Shown in pieces: positions 7,559-13,913 of a DNA stretch of 16,442 bases. Under the pieces are notes generated by a model, which saw nothing but the letters and a program-made list of their open reading frames with translations, was not told the DNA's origin and ran no database searches. Positions within the stretch are counted from its first letter, which is position 1; every line of letters starts with the position of its first letter. This DNA is from DASQHM01 sp035632095 (lineage in GTDB: Bacteria; Pseudomonadota; Alphaproteobacteria; Ferrovibrionales; Ferrovibrionaceae), in assembly GCA_035632095.1 (NCBI GenBank), contig DASQHM010000124.1, forward strand, positions 1 to 16,442, written 5' to 3'. Position numbers and translations under genes: made by a program.

Positions 7559-8230
7559 ATGCTTCGCCTCACATTTCCTCCGAACCGGCCGCGGCCGTTC
7601 AGGCTTCTGTGCCTTGGCGCGCATGCGGACGATATCGAGATCGGCTGCGGCGGCACGGTGCTGCGGCTTGTCGCCGAGATTCCCGATCTGTCAGTGTGCT
7701 GGATCGTGTTCAGCGGACATGACGCTCGCGAAGCGGAAGCGCGCAGCAGCGCCGATGCATTCCTGGCCGGGTGCAAGGACCGCCACGTCGAGGTGCTGCA
7801 GTTTCGCGACGGATATTTCCCCTTCGAAGGCGCGGCAATCAAGGACCGTTTCGAGGCTTTGAAGCACGAATTCGAGCCGACGCTGGTTCTCACCCATTGG
7901 CGCGGTGATGCTCATCAGGATCATCGCCTGATCGCCGAACTGACCGGCAATACCTTCCGGGATCACCTGGTCCTCGCCTACGAAATTCCCAAGTACGACA
8001 ACGATCTCGGCAACCCGAATTTCTTCGTGCCGCTGACCCGCCCGCAGATGGAGCAAAAGACCCGCCTGCTCGCCAGCGGGTTCCCGAGCCAAAGCGGGCG
8101 CGGCTGGTTTACCACCGACACGTTCATGGCCTTGGCGCGTCTCCGCGGCGTCGGCTGCAAAGCGCCGGACGGATTAGCAGAGGGTTTCTACTCGGAAAAG
8201 ATCGTCTGGGAGGGTCTCGCCGACCACTGA
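7559..8230 (+). CDS. PIG-L (LmbE-type) zinc-dependent deacetylase
   Basis: A 223-residue LmbE-fold protein. The family removes N-acetyl groups from sugars or sugar conjugates such as GlcNAc-PI and the MshB and BshB substrates. Visible zinc and catalytic motifs: C-L-G-A-H-A-D-D-I-E-I-G-C-G-G at 18-32 (His22, Asp24, Asp25) and T-H-W-R-G-D-A-H-Q-D-H-R at 112-123 (His119, His122). Length fits compact bacterial members. Start ATG lies 15 bases after the methyltransferase stop with no clear Shine-Dalgarno, suggesting read-through translation from the upstream gene. It converges with the RmlC-like gene 21 bases away. In this context it could act on an N-acetylated sugar in the same glycan, but no aminotransferase or acetyltransferase is present in the window. 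Confidence 0.88.
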   Translation: MLRLTFPPNRPRPFRLLCLGAHADDIEIGCGGTVLRLVAEIPDLSVCWIVFSGHDAREAEARSSADAFLAGCKDRHVEVLQFRDGYFPFEGAAIKDRFEALKHEFEPTLVLTHWRGDAHQDHRLIAELTGNTFRDHLVLAYEIPKYDNDLGNPNFFVPLTRPQMEQKTRLLASGFPSQSGRGWFTTDTFMALARLRGVGCKAPDGLAEGFYSEKIVWEGLADH

Positions 8231-8251
8231 TCCGCAGCGCGGCGCACGGGC

Positions 8252-8797
8252 TCAGCGCGCGTGACCAGGAGGCGAAAACGGCGGCCATTTCAAGTCGCGT
8301 TCTGCGATGACGGAAACCGGCAGCGGCCACGCGATCGCGAACGCGGGGTCGTCATGGCGGTATCCGTCGGCGGCTTCGGGCACGTGGAAGGCCGAAATTC
8401 GATAGTGCACCTCCGTGTCGTCCGAGAGCGTCTGGAAGCCATGGGCGACGCCCTTGGGTACATAGACCGCGCGGCGATTCTCTGCCGTCAGCTCGAAGCC
8501 CTGCCATTGCCGAAACGTCGGCGAGTCTGGCCGCAAATCCACGATCACGTCGAAGATGCCGCCACGCGAGCAGCCTATGATCTTCGTTTCTTCGTGCGGC
8601 GCGCGCTGGAAATGTAATCCGCGGATCGTGCCGCGGCGCCGGTTGTAGGACAGACTTTCCTGCGCGACGTCCGGATCCAGGCCGTGCTCCGCCAATTCGC
8701 GACGGCACCAGGTTCGTGCGAAGAAGCCTCGCTCGTCGGCTCGCGGCTCCAAGTCGATCAAGGCGGCGCCGACGATCCGGATTGCCGTGAAGATCAT
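8252..8797 (-). CDS. RmlC-like dTDP-4-dehydrorhamnose 3,5-epimerase family protein, catalytic Tyr replaced by His
   Basis: A 181-residue cupin of the RmlC family, which epimerises C3 and/or C5 of nucleotide 4-keto-6-deoxysugars. Seen: D-E-R-G-F-F-A-R near 21-28, the R-G-T-I-R-G-L-H-F-Q strand with base His62, Lys72, Y-V-P-K-G-V-A-H-G-F-Q at 112-122 with His119, and D-D-P-A-F-A-I-A-W-P near 149-158. In RmlC the segment S-x-x-Y-x-P carries the catalytic Tyr; here it reads S-A-F-H-V-P with His138 (codon at 8384-8386). The start is ATG at 8797, whose ATGA overlaps the stop of the upstream epimerase, so translation is coupled. A longer in-frame ATG at 8839 lies inside that gene and adds no family-like sequence. 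With the Tyr changed, it may be a mono-epimerase or act on another substrate. Confidence 0.88.
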   Translation of the reverse strand: MIFTAIRIVGAALIDLEPRADERGFFARTWCRRELAEHGLDPDVAQESLSYNRRRGTIRGLHFQRAPHEETKIIGCSRGGIFDVIVDLRPDSPTFRQWQGFELTAENRRAVYVPKGVAHGFQTLSDDTEVHYRISAFHVPEAADGYRHDDPAFAIAWPLPVSVIAERDLKWPPFSPPGHAR

Positions 8798-9867
8798 GCG
8801 CGGCTGCCGGCCGCCGGCGGATCGGTCAGCGGCCGCCATTGGAAATCCTGGTCGATCTGACCGGTGGCGACGAGATGCTTGAGCTGGTCGAGGCGCGTGA
8901 ATGCGCGGTACGTGAACATCTCGCGGGTCATCGCGATGCGCTCGAATATCTCATGCAATTGCGCAGCGCCCCGCTCGGCGCTCCAGCCGCAGCGAAACGC
9001 AGGCAGATGCCGGCGGATCTTTGCGAACGAAGTGCGGTAGCTGCGGTTGTCGCCGCCCGGCTTGCCGAAGCTGACCGTGCAGCCGGGGAAGGCGCCGGCG
9101 ACGATGTCGGCAATTTCGCGAATGCGGTAGTTCTGTGCGTCGTCACCCACGTTGAAAATCTCGTTGTGGATGCTTTCGCGGGGGGCTTCGAGCGCCAGCG
9201 CCACGGCGAGGCTGATGTCGTTGACGTGAACCAGCGGCCGCCACGGCGTGCCGTCGCTGGTCATCTTGATTTCCCGGGTGGTGTGGGCGAGACCCGACAG
9301 ATTGTTCAATACGATGTCGAACCGCATGCGCGGGCTCGCGCCGAAGGCCGTCGCATTGCGCAAGAACACCGGCGAAAAATCCTTGTCAGCCAGCGCGCCT
9401 ACGTCGCGTTCGACGAGGACTTTGCATTCGGCATAGGCGGTTTGCGGATTGGATGCCGATTGCTCGGTCCGTTCGCCGCCGTCGCTGGCGGCGCCGTAGA
9501 CGCTGCAGGAGGACGCATAGACGAAGCGCGGAACGCCGGCCGCCTTGCAGGACTTGGCCAGGCTGACCGAACCGCGATGGTTGATGTCGAAGGTGATCTT
9601 CGGATTGAGGGCGCCAAGCGGATCGTTCGACAATTCCGCCAGGTGCACCACGGCATCGAAGCCGCGGACATCGTCCGCAACAATGCGGCGGATGTCTTTC
9701 GAGACGGTTCGCGGGCGGGCGCGAGAATCATTGTAGAGCCACCCGTCACGATAGAATCCGCAATCCAGGCCGGTTACATCGAACCCACGGTCCAGAAGAA
9801 TGGGCCCCAAAACCGCGCCGATATAGCCATCCGCGCCGGTCAGCAGGATTTTCTGTGCTGCCATCAT
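8794..9867 (-). CDS. NAD-dependent epimerase/dehydratase (extended SDR), nucleotide-sugar reductase/epimerase-like
   Basis: A 357-residue extended short-chain dehydrogenase. Visible: the NAD motif T-G-A-D-G-Y-I-G at 10-17, H-L-A-E-L-S-N-D-P at 75-83, Y-A-S-S-C-S-V-Y-G at 117-125, the catalytic Y-A-E-C-K (Tyr145, Lys149), and the substrate-domain P-L-V-H-V-N-D at 211-217. The S-S-C triad lacks the T/S-D-E/K signature of 4,6-dehydratases, so an epimerase or 4-ketoreductase role on a nucleotide sugar fits better. The start is ATG at 9867 or the adjacent ATG at 9864; AGGG lies only 1 and 4 bases upstream respectively, favouring 9864. It is the first gene of a two-gene minus-strand unit with the RmlC-like gene (4-base overlap) and is divergent from the glycosyltransferase at 10037. 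Substrate is unassigned. Confidence 0.88.
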   Translation of the reverse strand: MMAAQKILLTGADGYIGAVLGPILLDRGFDVTGLDCGFYRDGWLYNDSRARPRTVSKDIRRIVADDVRGFDAVVHLAELSNDPLGALNPKITFDINHRGSVSLAKSCKAAGVPRFVYASSCSVYGAASDGGERTEQSASNPQTAYAECKVLVERDVGALADKDFSPVFLRNATAFGASPRMRFDIVLNNLSGLAHTTREIKMTSDGTPWRPLVHVNDISLAVALALEAPRESIHNEIFNVGDDAQNYRIREIADIVAGAFPGCTVSFGKPGGDNRSYRTSFAKIRRHLPAFRCGWSAERGAAQLHEIFERIAMTREMFTYRAFTRLDQLKHLVATGQIDQDFQWRPLTDPPAAGSRA

Positions 9868-9901
9868 ACCCTGTGGATAAGTCGCTCGGAACGCCTCTTA
9901 G

Positions 9902-9933
9902 GACCCACAACTTGCGGGTCAGGAAATGTTTCC
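9902..9933. repeat. Two adjacent inverted repeats in the divergent spacer 9868-10036
   Basis: GACCC (9902-9906) pairs with GGGTC (9916-9920), and immediately after it GGAAA (9922-9926) and TTTCC (9929-9933) form a 12-base palindrome with a TG centre. They lie between two divergent sugar genes, 35 bases beyond the epimerase start. They may be regulator sites; no family can be named. Confidence 0.3.
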
Positions 9934-9986
9934 ATAGCGTGCCTTGCGTTGAGGCAATCTTAACCTGAAGTTGATTTAGTATGGAA

Positions 9987-9995
9987 TGGTATAAA
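9987..9995 (+). promoter_or_regulatory. Possible extended -10 promoter for the glycosyltransferase-nucleotidyltransferase unit
   Basis: TGG-TATAAA at 9987-9995 matches the extended -10 pattern TGnTATAAT in an unusually AT-rich stretch (9958-10010) about 40 bases before the ATG at 10037. No good -35 lies 17 bases upstream; a TTGATT at 9971-9976 is too close (13 bases). Confidence 0.35.
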
Positions 9996-10036
9996 CAATG
10001 TAAATGATTGCCAGTCGTCGGTAGGGGGACGGCTTA

Positions 10037-11188
10037 ATGCGGAAGTACGTGTTGCTGGTTCCCGGGACGGTGCGTGAATCGCTGGCCGACCAGGTCGACA
10101 CGGATCGGCGCGCGCGCGTCGAAACCGTCGAGCTCGCCGCGGCCATCCGCGCCGCCGGCGATCAAGCCGAAATCATCGACTACAACACGGTCGACCGCGT
10201 CCGCCGGCTTTCCGTCGTGCTCGCGCGCCGGTTGTTTGGTCAGCCCGTGGCCTTGGCGTGGTACGGATTCCTTCGCCGTCACGAGTGCGACGCTTTTCTC
10301 ACTTTCGGCGAAACCGCGGGCTTGCCTCTGGCCATCTTCCTCAAATTGGCGAGGTCCAGGCCCGGCCACGTCAGCATCGCCTACGACGTGTCGAAAGCGA
10401 AGACACGGTACTTTTTCAAGTGGCTCAAGGCGCACAAGCAGATCGACACGACCGTCGTCTATTCGCGCGCTCTCTATAGCTATTCGACGGACCAGCTGCA
10501 GATACCGCCAAAGCAGCTCGCCTTGGTTCGCGGCCATGTGGACGCGCGTTTCTACCGCCCGATCCAGGTCACGCCGGTTCAGCCGGACCGGTTTTGCTCG
10601 GCCGGCCTGGCGCAACGCGACTATGCGACGCTGACGCTGGCCGCGACGCAAGTGCCCGACGTGACGCTGCTGGTGGTTCCGACCGGACATCCGCTGCGGC
10701 TCAATCGCCGCTCCATTCCCGATGTGCCCATCCCGTCTAACGTCACGTTCCAGGATTTCGAGCATGGCGGCCTGCGCGAGTTCTACGGACCGTCCGCGGT
10801 GGTCTGCGTGCCTTTGCGCGACAGTTTCTCCACAGCGGGGTTGACCACGCTTCTCGAAGCCATGGCGATGGGGAAACCGATCATCGCCACCCGCACGGCG
10901 GGCCTCGCCGATTTCATCGTCGATGGGGAAACCGGTCTGGCCGTGGCGCCCGGCGATGTCGCGGGCTGGGTGGCCGCCATTCGCCGGATGCATGACGATG
11001 CAAAATTGCGCGACCGGCTCGGCCGCAATGCGCGGCGATGGGTCGAAGAAAACTCCACCCTGGAAAATTGGATGTCGGCGCTGAAACGGGCGTTGAAGGC
11101 GGCGGCGATGGGCGGGATTCCGCCGACTGACGCCATGAGCGACGACGGAAACGTGCACCGTCTTCGCGCGGGTCGAGGTGGGGTATGA
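10037..11188 (+). CDS. Glycosyltransferase, GT4-like (GT-B fold)
   Basis: A 383-residue GT-B enzyme expected to transfer a sugar from a nucleotide donor to a glycan or lipid carrier at the cytosolic face. The C-terminal half has the donor-site signature L-T-T-L-L-E-A-M-A-M-G-K-P-I-I-A-T-R at about 269-286, with Glu274 and then G-L-A-D-F-I-V-D-G-E-T-G-L-A-V near 289-303. The first acidic residue of the usual E-x7-E pair is not at its standard spacing (Thr266); Asp262 is the nearest. The last 35 or so residues look like a low-complexity tail. The ATG at 10037 follows GGGGGA by 7 bases, a good ribosome binding site. The stop overlaps the next start by ATGA (11185-11188). Donor and acceptor are unknown; coupling to the nucleotidyltransferase suggests it uses that sugar or a derivative. 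Confidence 0.87.
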   Translation: MRKYVLLVPGTVRESLADQVDTDRRARVETVELAAAIRAAGDQAEIIDYNTVDRVRRLSVVLARRLFGQPVALAWYGFLRRHECDAFLTFGETAGLPLAIFLKLARSRPGHVSIAYDVSKAKTRYFFKWLKAHKQIDTTVVYSRALYSYSTDQLQIPPKQLALVRGHVDARFYRPIQVTPVQPDRFCSAGLAQRDYATLTLAATQVPDVTLLVVPTGHPLRLNRRSIPDVPIPSNVTFQDFEHGGLREFYGPSAVVCVPLRDSFSTAGLTTLLEAMAMGKPIIATRTAGLADFIVDGETGLAVAPGDVAGWVAAIRRMHDDAKLRDRLGRNARRWVEENSTLENWMSALKRALKAAAMGGIPPTDAMSDDGNVHRLRAGRGGV

Positions 11189-11988
11189 AGGTAGTTCTGT
11201 TTTGCGGCGGTCTCGGCACGCGCCTGAGGGAGTTTTCCGACGAGATTCCAAAGCCGCTCGTGCCGCTCGGGTACCGGCCGATCCTCTGGCATGTGATGAA
11301 GTATTACGCCCATTTCGGCCATAAGGACTTCGTGCTTTGCCTCGGCTACAAGGGCGACCAGATCAAGCGCTACTTCCTGAACTACGACGAATGCCTGTCG
11401 AACGATTTCGTGCTCACCCAGGGTGCGAAGCAGGTGGAATTGCTGCATACCGACATTGCGGATTGGCGCATCACCTTCGTCGACACCGGGCTGATGTCGA
11501 ATGTCGGGCAGCGCCTGAAGGCGGTCGAGCCGTTCGTCAAGGGCGAAGCGATATTCCTTGCCAATTACAGCGACGGCCTGACGGATTTTCACCTGCCGGT
11601 GATCATCGAGGAATTCAAGGCGCGCAAAGCCATCGGCATGTTCGTGTCGGTGCGGCCTAACTACAGCGCCCATTTCGTGCGGCGGGACTCCGATGGCCGC
11701 GTCATCTCGGTCGATGACGTGGTCAAGGCCAATGCCTGGATCAACGGCGGCTACTTCATCTTCTCGAGCGAGATCTTCGACTACATCCGTCCGGGCGAAG
11801 AACTGGTGGAGCAACCGTTTGCGCGGCTGATCGCCGAGGGCAAGCTCTTCGCCCACGACTACGACGGCTTCTGGCGTTGCGTCGATACCTTCAAGGACCT
11901 TCAGGCGCTCGAGAACCTGCTGGCCAGCGGGCAAGCGCCTTGGGAGGTGTGGCAGCAGTCGCAGCCGCTCACGGCATCGAGAATCTGA
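11185..11988 (+). CDS. Sugar-1-phosphate nucleotidyltransferase, glucose-1-phosphate cytidylyltransferase-like (RfbF family)
   Basis: A 267-residue nucleotidyltransferase close to RfbF/glucose-1-phosphate cytidylyltransferase, which makes CDP-glucose from CTP and glucose-1-phosphate. Seen: the nucleotide loop F-C-G-G-L-G-T-R-L at 6-14, P-K-P-L-V-P-L-G near 22-29, P-I-L-W-H-V-M-K-Y-Y at 32-41, L-G-Y-K-G-D-Q-I-K-R-Y-F at 53-64, N-Y-S-D-G-L-T-D at 127-134 (RfbF usually Y-G-D-G-L-x-D), N-G-G-Y-F-I-F near 187-193 and W-R-C-V-D-T near 230-235. The I-L-W-H-x-M-K and Y-K-G stretches are RfbF-like more than RmlA-like. ATG is at 11185 with GAGGTG upstream, overlapping the glycosyltransferase stop. The partner CDP-glucose 4,6-dehydratase is not in the window. 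CTP specificity is inferred. Confidence 0.86.
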   Translation: MKVVLFCGGLGTRLREFSDEIPKPLVPLGYRPILWHVMKYYAHFGHKDFVLCLGYKGDQIKRYFLNYDECLSNDFVLTQGAKQVELLHTDIADWRITFVDTGLMSNVGQRLKAVEPFVKGEAIFLANYSDGLTDFHLPVIIEEFKARKAIGMFVSVRPNYSAHFVRRDSDGRVISVDDVVKANAWINGGYFIFSSEIFDYIRPGEELVEQPFARLIAEGKLFAHDYDGFWRCVDTFKDLQALENLLASGQAPWEVWQQSQPLTASRI

Positions 11989-12016
11989 CTGCGGGCCCGG
12001 GCCTTGCGGCGCAGGC

Positions 12017-13339
12017 TCATCCCACAGGCTCCAACAGCTCCGAACGAACGAGAGCGTCGGCTGCGGCGCGTATGGCGGCGAATGGCAATCCGGCGCGCTC
12101 CGCCGTGTCGAGCAGCGAATGCTCTCCGTCGGCGAGATTGAGAACCCACAGCAACGACATCTGATCGTATCCGGCGCCGCGCATGCCTCCCATCGACGGG
12201 TAGAGACCGCGGCGGCCGAGCTGCGGCTCACCCTTCGGGTTGCGGCTTAGATACGTCGCATTGCCTTCGATCACGGCGACGACACGGCGCAAGACGTCGA
12301 GCGAATGCTGCAAGCTGCCGGCGCGCAAGAGGTCGAGATTGTCGGCGGAGGTATGATATTCGGGATAGGCGCCATTGGGCGTGCGCATGAGACAGCCGAC
12401 CGGCAGATCAAAGCCGGGCGAGCAATACTGCCGCTCGTCGTATCCATAGGGAATGAACGGCGTGATGCGGTGCGGCGTCCCGTCGTGACGCAGGACATGC
12501 GCGACGATGCGGTCGATATCGGCATTGCCGCGGCGGCTCTGCTTGTAGGTCATGCCGCCGGAATCGCCGAGGCACGAAAGCACCATCCCGTGGCGGATGC
12601 GGCGGGTGATGTTGTCGTTCCGGTGCAGCCAGGTGATGGAGCCGATGGTGCCCGGAATGAACACGAAGCGATAAGTATGGCGCGGCCGGATCCCGGCGAC
12701 ATGTTTCGCCAGCATGGCCGCGACGGCCATTCCTGCGAGATTGTCGTTGGCGAGCGAAGGGTGGCAGACGTGGCAGGAGATCAGAACCGTGTCGTCGCTT
12801 GCGCCGGGAACGACATATTCGCCGTACGTCAGGTGCCCCTGGGTCAGGGATGAATCGATGACGACGCGATAGGAGTCATCGGTCAGCGTCTGCAGCAATC
12901 GGTGCTGCACGCAGAAACCCCAGGTCTCCTGATAGTAGGACGTGCGATAGGGAATCCAATCCGGATGGTCGAGCAGGCTGTGCACGTGCTGGCGCAGGAC
13001 GTCGACCGGCACCACGGCGTCCATGGGCGTGCTGTACTGGACGATGTGCAGATTGTGGTTCGCGAAGTCCACGATGCGCGTACCGTCAAGCCGGGCGATA
13101 TAGGCGCTGCGGATGTTCCATTCGAGCGGCACCGTCCAGTCGAGCACCGGCGTGCCTGACGGAACCTCATGGACCTCGAGCGGCACAACGCCGCGCAGAA
13201 TCTCCAGGCTGCGGCGCACCCCGTCGCCGGTGATGCTGCGGCAGATCGGGTAGAGCTCCTCGGCAATGCGGAGCATGGCGCCGCCTTCGGCGCCCGGCGG
13301 CTTCGCTCCTGCATCGGCCTGTGCGGTTCTCTTGGCCAT
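12017..13339 (-). CDS. DUF4910 aminopeptidase-like protein (M28-type zinc fold, winged-helix C-terminus)
   Basis: A 440-residue protein of the DUF4910/DUF2172 group, structurally an M28-like aminopeptidase with an inserted domain and a C-terminal winged helix. Seen: L-Y-P-I-C-R-S-I-T-G-D-G-V-R at 29-42, W-T-V-P-L-E-W-N-I-R at 68-77, the zinc motif S-C-H-V-C-H-P-S-L-A-N-D-N at 188-200 (His190, His193, Asp199), G-Y-D-E-R-Q-Y at 299-305, and Y-P-E-Y-H-T-S-A-D-N at 325-334 (His329). The metal set looks intact. Residues about 375-440 resemble the winged-helix tail. The start may instead be the internal ATG at 13276 (residue 22), which has GAAGG 7 bases upstream, whereas 13339 has a weak site. There is no signal peptide, so it is probably cytosolic. 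Members often sit in polysaccharide loci; their substrate is not settled, and peptidase activity should not be assumed. Confidence 0.87.
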   Translation of the reverse strand: MAKRTAQADAGAKPPGAEGGAMLRIAEELYPICRSITGDGVRRSLEILRGVVPLEVHEVPSGTPVLDWTVPLEWNIRSAYIARLDGTRIVDFANHNLHIVQYSTPMDAVVPVDVLRQHVHSLLDHPDWIPYRTSYYQETWGFCVQHRLLQTLTDDSYRVVIDSSLTQGHLTYGEYVVPGASDDTVLISCHVCHPSLANDNLAGMAVAAMLAKHVAGIRPRHTYRFVFIPGTIGSITWLHRNDNITRRIRHGMVLSCLGDSGGMTYKQSRRGNADIDRIVAHVLRHDGTPHRITPFIPYGYDERQYCSPGFDLPVGCLMRTPNGAYPEYHTSADNLDLLRAGSLQHSLDVLRRVVAVIEGNATYLSRNPKGEPQLGRRGLYPSMGGMRGAGYDQMSLLWVLNLADGEHSLLDTAERAGLPFAAIRAAADALVRSELLEPVG

Positions 13340-13529
13340 GCGCGGTCCAACCTATCGCTTACTTGGCCGCTTCGAATCGGCACAGGTAAAGGTAGAACGG
13401 TTTGCCGGAGTCCGTCCAATAGCAGGGCTCGCGGCGGCCCTCGCCGTGCCGAATTGCTGGGCAGTTCCCGGCCGCGCTTTGCTGCCAAACAGGGCGTTCC
13501 GGGTGATTGATCCGCGCCGTTCGACCATG

Positions 13530-13541
13530 AAAGCTAGCTTT
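13530..13541. repeat. 12-bp perfect palindrome AAAGCTAGCTTT
   Basis: The palindrome lies in the roughly 270-base gap between the DUF4910 start and the small Tat ORF, 69 bases before its GTG. I see no supportable gene in 13340-13609; this palindrome is the only clear structure and could be a regulator site. Confidence 0.3.
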
Positions 13542-13609
13542 TGGCCGAGTCGCTGGATTGGCACGCTGCTTGCTCGTTACCGGGTCGTACGATTGCCGGA
13601 GGCGGGACT

Positions 13610-13831
13610 GTGGATCGGCGCGAATTCATCAAAGGTGTCATCGGCGCGACCGGCGTGGCGGGTCTCATCGGCAGCAAACTGCTGGCTTCGGCCAAACAGC
13701 CCGGCAGGCAGGACGAGACGTCGGGGCACGGCCCCGCGTCGTCCGCACGCGCCCAGAAACCGCATCGGCTTGAACCGCGCATGCCGCCTGCCGAAGATCC
13801 GCTCCGGCCGGACGAACGCCGCGCCGCGTGA
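13610..13831 (+). CDS. Very short Tat-signal ORF (about 73 residues), orphan or decayed passenger
   Basis: GTG at 13610 is preceded by GGAGG with a 7-base gap, the best ribosome binding site in this area. The predicted protein opens D-R-R-E-F-I-K-G, a convincing twin-arginine motif, followed by a mildly hydrophobic stretch (V-I-G-A-T-G-V-A-G-L-I-G-S-K-L-L) and A-S-A, a plausible signal peptidase site near residue 28. What remains is a charged, proline-rich tail of about 45 residues with no recognised domain. Tat signals normally precede a folded domain of more than 100 residues, so this is either a true small exported protein or the 5' remnant of a gene that lost its passenger. It lies 82 bases before the FAD oxidoreductase on the same strand. 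Confidence rests on the signal and ribosome site, not homology. Confidence 0.55.
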   Translation: MDRREFIKGVIGATGVAGLIGSKLLASAKQPGRQDETSGHGPASSARAQKPHRLEPRMPPAEDPLRPDERRAA

Positions 13832-13913
13832 CCCTTCGCGGATTGGCAGCGGTTTCGTGGTGCGGCATGACGCTGTAGGGTGAGGGTTCGCGAAATCCGG
13901 TCGCGGACGCTTG

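Noticed and set aside
8798..8839. N-terminal extension of the RmlC-like protein from the ATG at 8839
   Set aside because: It would overlap the upstream gene by 46 bases and adds residues without family resemblance; the ATGA overlap at 8794-8797 is the better start.
11989..12016. GC-rich dyads between convergent nucleotidyltransferase and DUF4910 genes
   Set aside because: CTGCG...CGCAG and GGCCCGGGCC are present but there is no T-run and the span is very short; not enough to call a terminator.
10783..12231. 482-codon minus-strand frame across glycosyltransferase and nucleotidyltransferase
   Set aside because: It is antisense to two motif-rich genes with good ribosome sites and has no recognisable protein pattern.
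6272..13339. Genomic island with att sites or transposase
   Set aside because: The accessory-looking gene content invited this, but I saw no integrase, transposase, tRNA or flanking direct repeats in the window.
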